DNA from: Athripsodes cinereus
Lineage: Eukaryota; Arthropoda; Insecta; Trichoptera; Leptoceridae
Length of the DNA stretch: 64,000 bases
Reading direction: 5' to 3'
Assembly: GCA_947579605.1 (NCBI GenBank)
Contig: OX388327.1
Span: 7,179,122 to 7,243,121 of the forward strand
The notes beneath the pieces were generated by a model. The model was not told the origin of the DNA, made no database searches, and saw nothing but the letters and a program-made list of their open reading frames with translations. A program made the translations under genes and the position numbers. Numbering within the stretch: position 1 is the first letter of the stretch; the number at the start of each line of letters is the position of its first letter. Positions 1 to 13,220 of this stretch are shown here, one piece after another.

Positions 1-578
1 TACCATCTCGGCACATCCCAAAAGTGGGGTAGCCAGCAAACCAGCTGCATATAATAAATATGCGAGCTGTCCTCTCCGTGCCAATACAAAATCAAGACAT
101 TCAGGATGGGTGGCAAGCCTCATCGCTGAATTTAAGATGTGAAATGTTTTATTTTTTCGAACACCTGCCTTTTACAGGACATAACTAAATATAACCATTA
201 AATGTTAATTTTGCGTATATTATTAATCATGTCAAAACTTTTTTTGCGAAAGAAAAGAAAATTAAAAAAAAAACTATGGAAATTTTTTACTGAATTAACT
301 AGCCTGAGTCAAGGATATTGCCAATTTGCCATTAACACAGATTGAATTTTGAATCCAGCAAAGAATAGATCTCCCACTCTTTTCTGTAAGTTTTCTAGAG
401 CCCTGTAAAAGGCAGATGATCAAAAAAATATACTTAAGCATATGACATTTCATACTTTCCAACGACGAATCTTATATTATTATAAGATCAAAAAAAATTT
501 CATTTTCGGTTCAGCGATGATGCGTTCCACCCATCTTGAATTTATTATTTTTTTATTGGAACGGGGAAGATGCCAAGC
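1..578. repeat. Repeat family A, outward inverted pair (right copy truncated)
   Basis: This is the first of many copies of a dispersed repeat that I call family A. The left arm (1-182) starts with ACCATCTCGGCACATCCC and reads through a stretch like GAGCTGTCCTCTCCGTGCC, GGATGGGTGGCAAGCC and CCTTTTACAGGACA. The right arm (about 370-578) is the reverse complement of the same stretch in the same order, truncated before its terminal CCGTGATGG. The two arms therefore point their ends outward. The family recurs near 2.05, 4.35, 17.15, 18.7, 28.4, 31.0, 34.7, 38.0, 39.1, 41.2, 51.7 and 59.4 kb. It has no coding capacity. I cannot tell whether it is a retroposon tail or a foldback DNA element. Confidence 0.6.
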
Positions 579-1295
579 ATGATCAAAACATACAGTTAAT
601 TCTACTAGCGATCCTACTTATTGGAGTTGACTTGATGGTACCTGTAAATAAATGCATAGAATTATAGGAAAGAAAATTATTAAACCCTTTATCTCAAAAA
701 TGAAAAATCAATTAATAGCTTATTTTTTGTATATTCAATAGTTTTTTGTTTGTTTGTATATTCATATACGAAAACCAAGAAATTTTTATACTCGTTATTT
801 CGTTAACACGTTCGAAAATATTAAATCATGCGTAATATTTGAAGAAAAGTCATAAAAATTTATACCTTCTATAAAAATATGCAGGAAAAACTTACACATC
901 TAACAAAATATCCAAATATTTACAAAATTCCCGAAAAATATCAAGCAAGTATATTGTTACCTACTGAAAAAATCATTTTATAGTACATCATAGATCTTTT
1001 TACTTTTTTTTACGACTGCCGATACATAACTACACCTCGCTACGTCACTGCGGGGCGTCCAGTATTATAACATTCATAATCAAACTTAGATTTATATGGG
1101 GAGATCAGTGGCGTAGGGGGAAAAGTAGCTACCTATGATATTATAATTCGACATGTAAAATTATTTGAAAACTTTTTCTCGCAACGAATTTGGTTATCTC
1201 TTTTGTTTTCGTTCATTCTCTCTCTTTCTCTCCCTCGCCGATTATAAAAGGATTGTGTTATTCAACAATGCATTAATTCACAAAATCGATATAAA
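579..1295. other. Unassigned AT-rich stretch
   Basis: I see no open frame of meaningful length, no family-like repeat and no RNA gene here. Composition is AT-rich with short A and T runs, as in most of the unassigned parts of this window. Confidence 0.4.
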
Positions 1296-1309
1296 TGAGT
1301 CATTAATAA

Positions 1310-1378
1310 TAATCCGCGTGGAGGTAACGCTCTTGCCTTCGGGTCTCGAGGTTCAGGGTTTGATTCCATGCCAAGACA
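1310..1378 (+). repeat. tRNA-like SINE head fragment
   Basis: The stretch reads like the internal promoter half of a tRNA-derived SINE: an A-box-like GTGGAGGTAACGCTC near the start and a B-box-like GGTTTGATTCCATGCC about 40 bases later. The body and tail found in the other SINE copies (CGGCAAACTCCCCTTTCACG) do not follow. A 76-codon open frame that overlaps it is not meaningful. It could belong to a different SINE from the one at 41.4 kb. Confidence 0.4.
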
Positions 1379-1489
1379 AAATGAATATTTACTGATTGAC
1401 AAAATGAAATGACAGTTTGTCTTACTCATTACTCAATACAATAAAAATCAATTATCTTAATTTGAAGTTATCTTATGATTACTATGAAC

Positions 1490-1595
1490 AGGGAGTCCCT
1501 GGTTCGATTCCAGGTGCCGGCAAACTCCCCTTTCACGACACAAGCCTTTAGCGTACTAGGAAAGAAAGTAACAAAACCCAGACATATAAAATAAT
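1490..1595 (+). repeat. tRNA-derived SINE, 5'-truncated copy
   Basis: The copy begins near the B box (CTGGTTCGATTCCAGGTGCC) and continues with the family body CGGCAAACTCCCCTTTCACG, then CACAAGCCTTTAGC and a tail ending ACAAAACCCAGACATAT. The same body is found at 23.4 (minus), 30.7, 33.2 (minus) and 41.5 kb. The B box and the hairpin-like tail are established features of tRNA-derived SINEs. The A-box half is missing and the tail is shortened compared with the copy at 41416-41575. Confidence 0.6.
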
Positions 1596-1599
1596 TATA

Positions 1600-2050
1600 A
1601 CCTTGCCGACAAGGAAATCAGCGATTATGTTTGTTTTAGCTGTGGTGAGGCTTGAAACATTGTTTCACAACGCGATCCCATAATGATTGTTATTTATTGT
1701 ATCTCATTTTTACGGAAAAATTCGGCAATTACGAAAAAAATCATAAAATACAAATTTCAGAATGTGAATAGGTACGTATATAAATCACCGAATCACAAAA
1801 GATTGAATTTATCGACCAACGGTTTTTAGTGGAAGTTTAGGTATTATAATACGAAATTAAAATGACACAAAATATGTGATTACTCCATTGGTGACATTAT
1901 AATTTTCCTTTTCGCAACAAATCGCAATCACAATTAGGTAAGTTAACAGTGGAATAAAAAAATATTTTGTCACTTTTGAATTTCTTAATATGATCATTGT
2001 GATAATCCTCTTCGTGCTGAAAACATTCAGAATAGAAGCTGCAACTACAA
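1600..2050. other. Unassigned AT-rich stretch
   Basis: No recognised gene or repeat. Short random open frames only. Confidence 0.35.
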
Positions 2051-2053
2051 CTA

Positions 2054-2282
2054 TACCATAACGACATATCCCACAAGTGGGGTAGCCAGCGCATCCGCTG
2101 CATTACCTAATGTACACGCGAACTCTTCTCTCCGTACCAACAAAAAATTGAGACATTCAAGATGGGTGGCAAACCTCGTTGCTGAATATCTTTATTTTTT
2201 TAAATGCCTGCCTTTAACAGGACATTCTAAAACTCGTTGAAAAGAGTGAAAGACCAATTCTTTGCCGGGTGTTACATAATCA
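2054..2282. repeat. Repeat family A, single arm
   Basis: One arm, starting TACCATAACGACATATCCCA and including ACAAGTGGGGTAGCCAGC, CTCTTCTCTCCGTACCAA, GATGGGTGGCAAACCTCG and the inner end CAATTCTTTGCCGGGTG. This is one of the longest single arms in the window (about 230 bp) and helps define the family length. No matching inverted partner follows within 1 kb. Confidence 0.65.
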
Positions 2283-2589
2283 TACCTGCCTAAAAAGCTC
2301 CATGAATTTCTTAGCAAATAAAAGCTCTCACACCATTTAATTATATTTTCGAGTTACCTGCAAACGATAATTTGCAATTCTGCCGCCGCGTTATAAAAAA
2401 AACTATTTAAATATTTTGTTGGAATCTTGGGGGTAGGAAGGAACTTCAGGCTAGACACCTCAATGATCTCAACCAATCTTATGTTGACAAATATGCGTCA
2501 AACAATTGTATGGGGAAACTGAGGGTTTTATGTTAGCTATTCAAAATACAAAAAAATTATCAAAAATATATCATAAAAAATCAAAATAT

Positions 2590-3376
2590 AATTGATGATT
2601 CGTGTAGAAAATGTCTGGCCAAACCGGAAACAATACAACACATAGTTTCGGGTTGTTCTCATAATCATGTCGCAAAAATAATACATCAAAATTTAGCAAT
2701 TAAACATAATCTATTAAAAAATATAATACCTAGGTACCTTATTATAATTACAACCCGGAACCGGTTTTAGAAAATCAAAATAACAGGTTCTATTATGATA
2801 AAACCATAATAACAGATAGACAAATACATCATAATAGACCCGATTTAGTATTGCATGATAAACGTAATAAAACAACGTACCTAATAGACATCGCTGTCCC
2901 AAATACACATAATATTCAAACAACTGTCGCAGGAAAAAATACGTAAATATACAGAACTAGCAGGAGAAATAAAAAATATTTGGCATTTGTTTTGTGCACA
3001 GTCTGTTTAGTCATGTCATTTACCTTTAGTCATGTCAGCTACAGGGGTAACTCCGAAATCTTTAATAAATAATTTACAAAAATTAGATTTGCCGGTTAAT
3101 TTGTACATTAAAATTAAAAAAATCTATTATAATAAACACTTGTAATATTGTAAAAAAGTTTTTGAACACAGATATTTCAGGCACAATGCTGGTATTTTGA
3201 ACCCGCGTTCTGAGCCTAATCCTTTGATATCCTGTATATCTGGATAGGTGAATTTTTCCCGGCATTAGACTGTTAAGTTTTTGTGTGACCATGACTGATC
3301 ATAATATAGAGACTTATCTGGTTGTTGGTAATGCTGAGAAGTATGGATGGCGATTCTGCCGCCGCGTAAAAAAATA
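2590..3376 (+). pseudogene. LINE pol C-terminal remnant (zinc-knuckle domain and tail)
   Basis: In frame from 2593 the sequence encodes DDSCRKCLAKPETIQHI followed by VSGCSHNHVAKIIHQ. This is the CxxC...H...C knuckle found after the reverse transcriptase domain in many insect non-LTR elements. A shifted frame near 2735-2930 continues with YYNYNPEPVLENQ, IITDRQIHHNRPDLVL and TYLIDIAVPNTHNI. Further on come MSATGVTPKSLINNL and LDLPVNLYIKI, the usual last motifs of this family. Frame shifts and stops show it is dead. The 3' end is probably ATTCTGCCGCCGCGTAAAA at 3352-3376; the same end sequence also occurs at 2376-2397, probably from an older copy. The element's clade is not certain. Confidence 0.75.
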
Positions 3377-4335
3377 ACACACAACAAACAAGGCATGAAA
3401 CATCTTCAATTAAGCGAAAAAAGTATGCTTTTAATTCTTATCTTAAAGAGAACAGCCGGCATGTTTATTACACGCAGATAGTCTATGGGCTAATGCTGTG
3501 ATGTTAATTATTATAGACATACCTCAAAATAAAATATTTTTATTTCTTATTTGTATGTACATACTGTCATCAAAGTCCATCATTATTCTTCATTGTCATG
3601 GGTGATGTGAGATGCAGATCACGATCCTCAGCTGGTATAATGTCCAGGACTGATGTGGTACAACAATCTTCCAATCACCCAAGCTGCTAGGGCCTAGGGC
3701 CATCGAGGCATCAAACTTCAAAATGAATGACAGCATCTTTTGTTTGGCATATTATTGTAAATCCAGTCCGAAGCTGTACTGAATGTTGCTCGTTTTGGTT
3801 CTGAATGATAATTATAATATATATATTTTGTGTTTCTATTTTTCTATTAACAGTGTATTATTCTACAAGTTGGGAAGCCAATGGACTTAGACCCATGGAC
3901 TGAATAATACCTATGATATTAAAATAATTGTTAAAAAAAATACCTTTTTAAAGATACATAAAATGTTCTGCTATTCCAAAGATGCACAGACTTTTAGGGA
4001 AGAAGCCAAGGACGGGCCGCTATAAGGAAATTCAAACTAAAAGTTTTAATTTCTAGAAATGCTCACACATTAAAATTTCTACCCCCATGTCACCGAATTT
4101 TCAAAATGGTATAGGAATTTGAAAAATTTCAAAAACTCCTCCGTTTTCTTAAAAAATATTTAATAAAATATTTATTTCGAATTATAAAGTATCCGGTTCT
4201 TTAACCGAACATCCGATTATCACTGGTATTGCCAATTTTTTTAATTATGATTCGCTGGGGGGACGCAGATATACCGACCAAAGGCCACAGTTTGTGCATC
4301 GCTGTGCTATTCAATACACATACATAATATAGGTA
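3377..4335. other. Unassigned AT-rich stretch
   Basis: No recognised gene. A short segment near 3590-3650 (GATCACGATCCTCAGCTGG) resembles the 3' end of the LINE fragment at 29.15 kb, but it is too short to be sure. A GGGGGGACGC run sits near 4257. Confidence 0.3.
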
Positions 4336-4344
4336 CCTACTTCA

Positions 4345-4475
4345 CACGACATTCACGATGGGTGGCAAATCTCACTGCAGAATTTAAGATGAAAAATGTC
4401 TTATTTTTTTCGAACTACCTTTTACAGAAAAAAAAGTGAGAGACCAACCAATTCTTTGCCGGGTGCTCCACAAAA
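4345..4475. repeat. Repeat family A, internal fragment
   Basis: Recognisable parts are CGATGGGTGGCAAATCTCAC, ACCTTTTACAG and CAATTCTTTGCCGGGTGCTC, in the same order as in the copy at 2054-2282. The outer end is missing. Confidence 0.6.
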
Positions 4476-4974
4476 CTTTAACGGCAGCACGAGGTAAAAA
4501 ATTATTTCCTCCATTTTGAAAATTTTTGTGTCGATCGATTAACTTTTTTGTACTTATGTATTTATTATTCCAACACGTTGAATTTATTTACAGCTTATAT
4601 GAGCACACAATACTACTGATGTTTTTTTACTTTTGTTTATATTGTATAAATATAATATAGGTACACTCTCATAACATTGATAATAGTATGAATGAGCTGA
4701 TATACTGACGTTTTGAAACTGATTCCTGCATCATCTTCATACCCCGAGGACACTAAGATACGATTGGTGCAGTATTATCATCATCATTATCATCTCTCTT
4801 TGTATTACATATTTCTCCCAATCATTCAGAACATACCTACTTATATTGTTTTATTATTCAATATTTGTGCATATTATATTTTATGTGATTTTTATCAAAC
4901 GTACAAGGAGATTGACTTTATTGATTTTCATGAATATATTATGTGCAAATGAAAAAAGGGTTTGCATTATGAAA

Positions 4975-5160
4975 AAGAAAGTGAAAATAGTGAACTTTGT
5001 CCATGGATACCAAAAGTGATCACGTAAGCTGCCATAGAGTCAATCTGTAAGCGTTGGTACGCCATTCTCACTTCTTCCGATTACATTTTGCACAATGTTA
5101 CATTGTGTAAATTTGATTCTCCAATAGAGACATCGGATTGATTATGTCATACAGTACTCT
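4975..5160 (+). repeat. Repeat family E, copy 1
   Basis: The stretch TGTCCATGGATACCAAAAGT, GTGATCACGTAAG, ATTTTGCACAATGTTACATT and GATTCTCCAATAGAGA is found again at 62639-62815 with the same order and about the same spacing, and partly at 62330-62400. It is a dispersed repeat of at least 180 bp. I do not recognise its origin; one minus-strand frame of the 62.6-kb copy stays open for 62 codons but shows no known motif. Confidence 0.5.
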
Positions 5161-7862
5161 TGAGAATGCCCATTGAAGTGGGCGAAAAAGTAAGAGTTTA
5201 AATAAATATAGTGAAAAAATAACAGTGTTTAAATTATTTACAAATTATTGAATATGAGTTTTCACAGCGTGAACACAAACACCCTTCAACAATTAAAAAT
5301 ACATAAAATCATCTGATATACACAGATCAAAAACACATATATTTAAGGAATCTTGGTGCTGGACCATAAAAAAAACCATAGTCGTCTGCTCATATCATAA
5401 TCAACTGACAACAATGTAAAGAAAAAATCTTAAAATGAAAGATCTGTCAAAAATAATTGTTTTATTATCACATAATGACAGAACTGTCAAAAGTACTAAA
5501 ACCATCTGATCTAGTTAGACCTGTCGAAATTACTGCAATCAAAGAATCTTGCAAGATCTGTCAAAAACACATATTTTTAATCAACGAATCTTGTCAGACC
5601 TGTCTTATGACATAATAAAATCAAGATGGATCTGTCAAAAATACATAAAATCATCTAATACTGATTTAATGTATTTTAACAGGTCTTTCAAAATGACAGC
5701 TCATAATCTATTCTATTCTTCTCAAAGCCATCATAACATATTGAAACACCTTTTAAAAATCATGAAATCGTCTGATCTTGATTGACCTGCCAAAATTTTA
5801 AGATACCTAAGAATCTTGAAAAACTTGTGAAAAATACATATTTTTGCTAGACCTGTCAAAAATTCATGAAACCCAGTAATATTGATCCACCTATCACAAT
5901 TTCAAGAACCTGAAGAATTTTGAAAAACCTGTCAAAAATACATATTTTCCTCTGATTTTGATAGACCTGTCAAAAAATCATGAAAGGACCTGTGAAAATT
6001 TCACGCAATCATCGAAATTTGAGAAATCTGCCAAAATTATAATTAAGTGACGAATATTATATGTTCTGTCAATAAAACTTGCTTACATCAGATATTGAAA
6101 TTACTGTCAAAAATTCATGAAACCTACTAATATTGATTGACCTGTCAAAAATTCACGAAACTGAAGAATCTTGAAAAATCTGTCAAACATACATATTTTT
6201 ATCTGATTTTGATAGACCTGTCGAAAATTCATAAAATCATCTGGTCTTGATCAGACCTGTCTAAATTTCACGCAAACATCGAAATTCGTGAAATCAGTCA
6301 AAACTACGATAAGCTGTCAAAAAAACTTACAAGAAAACTAAAAAACATATTGATACAACTTTTAAAAATTCATGAAATCGTCAATCTTGAATGACCTGTT
6401 AAACCAGTGAAAAATACATATTTTTAGCTGATTTTGATAGACCTGTCAAAAATTCATCAAACCGACTAATATTGATTGACCTGTCAAAATTTCAAGAAAC
6501 TAAAGTATATTGAAAAACCTGTCAAAAATTCATAAAATCATCTGGTCTTGGTAGACCTGTCAAAATTTCACGCAAACATCGAAATTTGTGAGATCTGCCG
6601 GTATTACAAAATAGCGACGAATATCGTATGAGCTGTGAATAAAACTTGCTTACATCAGATACCTGTCAAAAATTCATGAAATCGTATAATCTTGATTGAC
6701 CTTTCAAAATTTCAAGAAATTATAGAATCTTGAAAAACCTGTGAAAAAATCATATTTTTAACTGATCACTATAACTGTCACTATAATTCATGAAATCATC
6801 TGATCTTGATTGACCTATCAAAATTTCAAGAAACTAAAGATTCTTGAAAAAACCTGTCAAACATACATATTTTCATCCGATTTTGATAGACCTGTCAAAA
6901 ATTCATGAAACCGAATAATATTGATTAACCTGTCAAAATTTCAAAAAATTATAGAATCTTGAAAAACCTGTGAAAAAATCACATTTTTACCTGATATCAC
7001 TATAACTGTCAAATATTCATGAACTCGTCTGATCTTGATTAAACTATCAAAATTTCAAGAAACTAAAGATTCTTGAAAAACCTGTCCAATATACATATTT
7101 TCATCTGATTTTGATAGACCTGTCAAAAATTCATAAAATCATCTGGTCTTGAGCAGACCTGTCAAAATATCACGCAAACCTCGAAATTTGTGAAATCAGC
7201 CAAAACTACGATCAGCGTCGGATATTGTATGAGCTTTCAAAAAAAAATCCTTTCAAATGATGAAATCATCATCTGAATCGAAATTTGTGAAGCGACGGAT
7301 ATTGTATGAGCTTTAAAAAAAACTTACTTTATTCACATATTGAAACACCTTTCAAAAAATCATGAAATCGTTTGATCTTGATTGACTTGTGAAAATTTCA
7401 AGAAACCTAAGAATCTTGGAAAACCTGTGAATAATAATAATAATGAATTTAGCTGATTTTGAAAGACCTGTCACAAATTCACGAGACCGACTAATATTGA
7501 TTGACCTGTCAAAATTTCAAGAAACTAAAGTATCTTATAAAACATGTCAAAAATACATATTTTCATCTGATTTTGAAAGACCTGTCAAAAATTTACGCAA
7601 ACATCGAAATTAGTGAAATCAGTCAAAACTACAAATAAGAGACGAATATTACATGAGTTGTCAAATTTCATTAGATATTGAAACACATTTTAAAAAATCA
7701 TGAAATCATCTGGTTTTGGTAGACCTGTCAAAATTTAACCCAAACATCGAAATTTCTGAATCGAAATATGTGAAGCGACGGATATTGTTTGAGCTGTCAA
7801 AAAATTTACATTATTCACATATTGAAACACCTACTAAAAATTTATTGACCTTGATCTTGATT

Positions 7863-8239
7863 GACCTGTCAAAATTTCAAGAAACCTAAGATTCTTGAAA
7901 AAACGGTGAAAAAAACATATTTTATGCTGATTTTGATAGACCTGTCAAAAATTCATGAAACCGACTAATATTGATTGACCTGTCAAAATTTCAAGACCTA
8001 AAGTATCTTGAAAAACCTGTCACAAATACATGTTTTCATCTGATTTTGATAGACCTGTCAAAAATTCATAAAATCATCTGGTCTTGGTAGACCTGTCAAA
8101 ATTTCACGCAAACATCGAATTATGTGAAATCTTACAGTATTTCAAAAAAGCGACGAATATTGTGAGCTGTCAAAAAAACTTTATTTCATCACATATTGAA
8201 ACACCTTTTAAAAATTCATGAAATAGTCTGATCTTGATT
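7863..8239. repeat. Representative ten-monomer higher-order unit
   Basis: This unit shows the order best. After the core, the ten monomers carry in turn: TTCAAGAAACC; CATATTTTATGCTG; TTCATGAAACCGACTAATA; TTCAAGACCTAAAG; CATGTTTTCATCTG; TTCATAAAATCATCTGG; TTCACGCAAACATCG; CAGTATTTCAAAAAAGCGAC; the variant start GCTGTCAAAAAAAC with CACATATTG; and CCTTTTAAAAATTCATG. The next cycle opens at 8240. Spacing is 37-38 bp throughout. Confidence 0.85.
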
Positions 8240-9726
8240 GACCTGTCAAAATTTCAAGAAACCTAAGAATCTTGAATAACCTGCAAAAAATTCATAACTT
8301 TAGCTGATTTTGATAGACCTGTCAAAAATACATAAAATCATCTGGTCTTGGTAGACCTGTCAAAATTTCACGCAAACATCGAAATTTGTGAAATCATCCA
8401 AAACTACTTTACGCGTCGGATATTGTATGAGCTGTCAAAAAAACTTTATTTAATCACATATTTTAAATTTTGACCTTTTAAAAATTCATGAAATCGTCTG
8501 ATCTTGATTGACCTATCAAAATTTCAAAAAAAAACTAAGAAGCTTGAAAAACCAGTGAAAAATACATATTTGAGCTTATTTTGATAGATCGGTTAAAAAT
8601 TCATGAAACCGACTAATACTGATTAACCTGTCAAAATTTCAATAAAACTGTCACAAATACATGTTTTCATCTGATTTTGATAGACCTGTCAAAAATTCAT
8701 GAAATCGTCTGATCTTGATTGACCTATCAAAATTTCAAGAAACTAAAGATTCTTGAAAAACCTGTAAAACATACATATTTTCATCTGATTTTGATAGACC
8801 TGTCAAAAATTCATAAAATCATCTGGTCTTGATATCAAATTATCAATCATTGTCAAAATATCACGCAAACATCGAAATTTGTGAAATCAGCCAAAACTAC
8901 GATAAGCGTCGGATATTGTAAGAGCTGTCAAAAAAACTTACTTTATTCACATATTACACCTTTTAAAAATCACAAAATCTTCTGATCTTGATTGACTTGT
9001 GAAAATTCCAAGAAACCTAAGAATCTTGGAAAACCTGTGAATAATACATATTTTTAGCTGATTTTGATAGACCTGTCAAAATTTCAAGTAATTGAAGAAT
9101 CTTATAAAACATGTCAAAAAAACATATTTTCAGAATTTTGAAAGACCTGTCAAAAATTCATAAAATCATCTGGTCTTGGTAGACCTGTCAAAATTTCACG
9201 CAAACATCGAAATTTGTGAAATTAGCTAAAACTTGTTTGAAAATTAGCTAAAATTTGCGACGAATATTTTATGAGCTGTCAAAAAAACTTACATTATTCA
9301 CATATCAAACGCATCACACCTTTCAAAAATTCATGAAATCGTCTGATCTCAAGATTTGACCTGTCAAAATTTCAAGAAACCTATGAATCTTGAAAAACCT
9401 GAGAAAAATACATATTTTCCTCAAAATACTATAATGGTCTATAAGATCTGTCAAAAAATCATGAAATCATCTGGATAGACCTGTCAAAAATTAATGCAAA
9501 CATTTAAAATTGTGAAATCTGTTAAAACTACAAATAAGCGACGGATATTGTATGAGATGTCAATAAAAATAACTTTCATCACATATAATCACACACACCT
9601 TTTAAAAAATCATGAAATCGTCTGATCTTGATTGACTTGTGAAAATTTCAAGAAACCTAAGAATCTTGAAAAACCAGTGAAAAATACATATTTTTAACTG
9701 ATTTTGATAGACCTGTCAAAAATTCA

Positions 9727-10436
9727 TGAAACCGAATAATTTTGATTGACCTGTCCAAATTTCAAAAAACTAAAGTATCTTGAAATCCTGTCACAAATAC
9801 ATGTTTTCATCTGATTTTGATAGACCTGTCAAAAATTCATAAAATAATCTGGTCTTGGTGAACCTGTCAAAATTTCACGCAAACATCGAAATTTGAGAAA
9901 TCTGCCAGTATACTGGCATTGTTATAACAAAATAGCGACTAATATCGTATGAGCTGTGAATAAAACTTGTTTACATCAGATATTGAAAAACCTGTCAAAA
10001 ATTCATGAAATCATCTGATCTTGATTGACCTATCAAAATTTCAAGAAACTAAAGATTTTTGAAAAACCTGTCACATATACATATTTTCATCTGATCTGAT
10101 TGACCTGTCAAAAATTCATAAAATCATCTGGTCTTTATCAGACCTGTCAAAATATCACGCAAACATTGAAATTTGTGAAATCAGCCAAAACTACGATAAG
10201 AGTATGAGCAGTCAAAAAATTTACTTTCATTTCATCATCTGAATCGAAATTTTGTGAAGCGACGGATATTGTATGAGCTGTCAAAAAAACTTACTTTATT
10301 CACATATTGATACACCTTTTAAAAAATCATGAAATCGTTGATCTTGATTGACCTGTGAAAATTTCAAGAAACCTAAGAATCTTGAAAAACCTGTTAATAG
10401 TACATATTTTTAGCTGATTTTGATAGACCTGTCAAA
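9727..10436. repeat. Block repeated again 1253 bp downstream
   Basis: From about 9727 to 10436 the sequence matches 10980-11689 with an offset of 1253 bp: CTTGTTTACATC at 9966 and 11219, and CTTGAAAAACCTGTTAATAG at 10381 and 11634. The match ends where the first copy reads AAAATTCATGAAACC and the second AAAACTTCAGAATC. 1253 bp is 33 monomers minus one base. Confidence 0.85.
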
Positions 10437-10678
10437 AATTCATGAAACCGACTAATATTGATTGACCTGTCAAAATTTCAAGACCTAAAGTATCTTGAAA
10501 AACCTGTCACAAATACATGTTTTCATCTGATTTTGATAGACCTGTCAAAAATTCATAAAATCATCTGGTCTTGGTAGACCTGTCAAAATTTCACGCAAAC
10601 ATCGAATTTTGTGAAATCTTACAGTATTTCAAAAAAGCGACGAATATTGTGAGCTGTCAAAAAAACTTTATTTCATCA

Positions 10679-13220
10679 CATATTGAAACACCTTTTAAAA
10701 ATTCATGAAATAGTCTGATCTTGATTGACCTGTCAAAATTTCAAGAAACCTAAGAATCTTGAAAAACCAGTGAAAAATACATATTTTTAACTGATTTTGA
10801 TAGACCTGTCAAAAATTCATGAAACCGAATAATTTTGATTGACCTGTCCAAATTTCAAAAAACTAAAGTATCTTGAAATCCTGTCACAAATACATGTTTT
10901 CATCTGATTTTGATAGACCTGTCAAAAATTCATAAAATAATCTGGTCTTGGTGAACCTGTCAAAATTTCACGCAAACATCGAAACCGAATAATTTTGATT
11001 GACCTGTCCAAATTTCAAAAAACTAAAGTATCTTGAAATCCTGTCACAAATACATGTTTTCATCTGATTTTGATAGACCTGTCAAAAATTCATAAAATAA
11101 TCTGGTCTTGGTGAACCTGTCAAAATTTCACGCAAACATCGAAATTTGAGAAATCTGCCAGTATACTGGCATTGTTATAACAAAATAGCGACTAATATCG
11201 TATGAGCTGTGAATAAAACTTGTTTACATCAGATATTGAAAAACCTGTCAAAAATTCATGAAATCATCTGATCTTGATTGACCTATCAAAATTTCAAGAA
11301 ACTAAAGATTTTTGAAAAACCTGTCACATATACATATTTTCATCTGATCTGATTGACCTGTCAAAAATTCATAAAATCATCTGGTCTTGATCAGACCTGT
11401 CAAAATATCACGCAAACATTGAAATTTGTGAAATCAGCCAAAACTACGATAAGAGTATGAGCAGTCAAAAAATTTACTTTCATTTCATCATCTGAATCGA
11501 AATTTTGTGAAGCGACGGATATTGTATGAGCTGTCAAAAAAACTTACTTTATTCACATATTGATACACCTTTTAAAAAATCATGAAATCGTTGATCTTGA
11601 TTGACCTGTGAAAATTTCAAGAAACCTAAGAATCTTGAAAAACCTGTTAATAGTACATATTTTTAGCTGATTTTGATAGACCTGTCAAAACTTCAGAATC
11701 TTATAAAACATGTCAAAAATACATATTTTCATCTGATTTTGAAAGACCTGTCAAAAATTCATAAAATCATCTGGTCTTGGTAGACCGGTCAAAATTTCAC
11801 GCAAATTCGAAATTTGTGAAATCAGCCAAAACTACAAATTAGCGGCGAATATTGTATGAGCTGTCAAAAAACTTAATTTCATCACATATTGAAACACCTT
11901 TTAAAAAATCATGAAATCATCTGATCTTGATTGACCTGTCAAAATTTCAAGAAAACTAAGAATCTTGAAAAACCAGTGGAAAATACATATTTTTAGCTAA
12001 TTTTGATAGACCTGTCAAAATTTCAAGAAACTAAAGAATATTGAAAAACCTATCGAACATACAGATTTTCATCTGATTTTGATATACCTGACAAAAATTC
12101 ATAAAATCATCCGGTCTTGACAGACCTGTCAAAAATTCACGCAAACATCGACCTGTCAAAATATCATGAAACTAAAGCATCTTAAAAACCTGTTACAGAT
12201 ACTTACTGTTACGCAAACATCGAAATTTGTGAAATCAGCTATGATTACAAATAAGCGACGAATATTGTATGAGCTGTCAAAACACTTTATTTCATCACAT
12301 ATTGAAACACATTTTAAAAAATCATGAAGTCATCTGGTCTTGGTAGACCTGTCAAAATTTCACGCGAACATCGAAATTTCTGAATCGAAATTTGTGAAGC
12401 GACGGATATTGTATGTGCTATCAAAAAACTTACTTTATTCACATATTGTAACACCTTTAAAAATTCATGAAATCGTCTGATCTTGATTGACCTCTCAAAA
12501 TTTCAAAAAACCTATGAATCTGTGAAAATACGTATTTTTAGCTGATTTTGATAGACCTGTCAAAAATTCATGAAACCGACTAATATTGATTAACATATCA
12601 TACATCATCATAACATAACATACATATCATGAAATCGTCTGATCTTGATTGACTTGTGAAAATTTCAAGAAACCTAAGAATCTTGAAAAACCAGTGAAAA
12701 ATACATATTTTTAACTGATTTTGATAGACCTGTCAAAAATTCATGAAACCGAATAATTTTGATTGACCTGTCAAAATTTCAAAAAACTAAAGTATCTTGA
12801 AATCCTGTCACAAATTCATGTTTTCATCTGATTTTGATAGACCTGTCAAAAATTCATAAAATCATCTGGTCTACTAAGACCTGTCAAATTTTCACGCAAT
12901 CATCGGAATTTGTGAAATCATTTTGACAGATCTATCAAAATCAGCTAAAATATGTATTTTTAGCTGATTTGGATAAATCTGTCAAAAATTCATGAAACCA
13001 ACTTATACTGATTGACCTGTTAAAATTTCAAGAAACTAAAGTATCTTGAAAAAACTGTCACAAATACATGTTTTCATCTGATTTTGATAGACCCGTCAAA
13101 AATTCATAAAATCTTGGTCTTGGTAGACCTGTTAAAATTTTACGCAAACATCGAAAATTCTGAATCGAAATTTGTGATGCGACGGATATTATGAGCTGTC
13201 AATGAAACTCACTTTATTCA
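10679..13220. repeat. 2542-bp satellite duplication, copy 1
   Basis: The block starts at CATATTGAAACACC and is followed without a gap by a second copy at 13221-15762. Matching landmarks are offset by exactly 2542 bp: the 12-mer CTTGTTTACATC (11219 and 13761), the paired ACCGAATAATTTTG segments (10821/10981 and 13363/13523), and the unusual CATCATCATAACATAACATA stretch (12603 and 15145). No difference was noticed where I compared the two copies line by line. Confidence 0.9.
10821..11140. repeat. 160-bp tandem duplication within the satellite
   Basis: A 160-bp block beginning GAAACCGAATAATTTTG occurs at 10821 and again directly at 10981, both ending in TTCACGCAAACATCG. The pair is repeated as a whole at 13363-13682 because it lies inside the 2542-bp duplication, so it is the older event. 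160 bp is about four monomers. Confidence 0.88.

Noticed and set aside
1310..1378. A tRNA gene
   Set aside because: A- and B-box-like text is present but no acceptor stem can be formed. A SINE head is the better reading.
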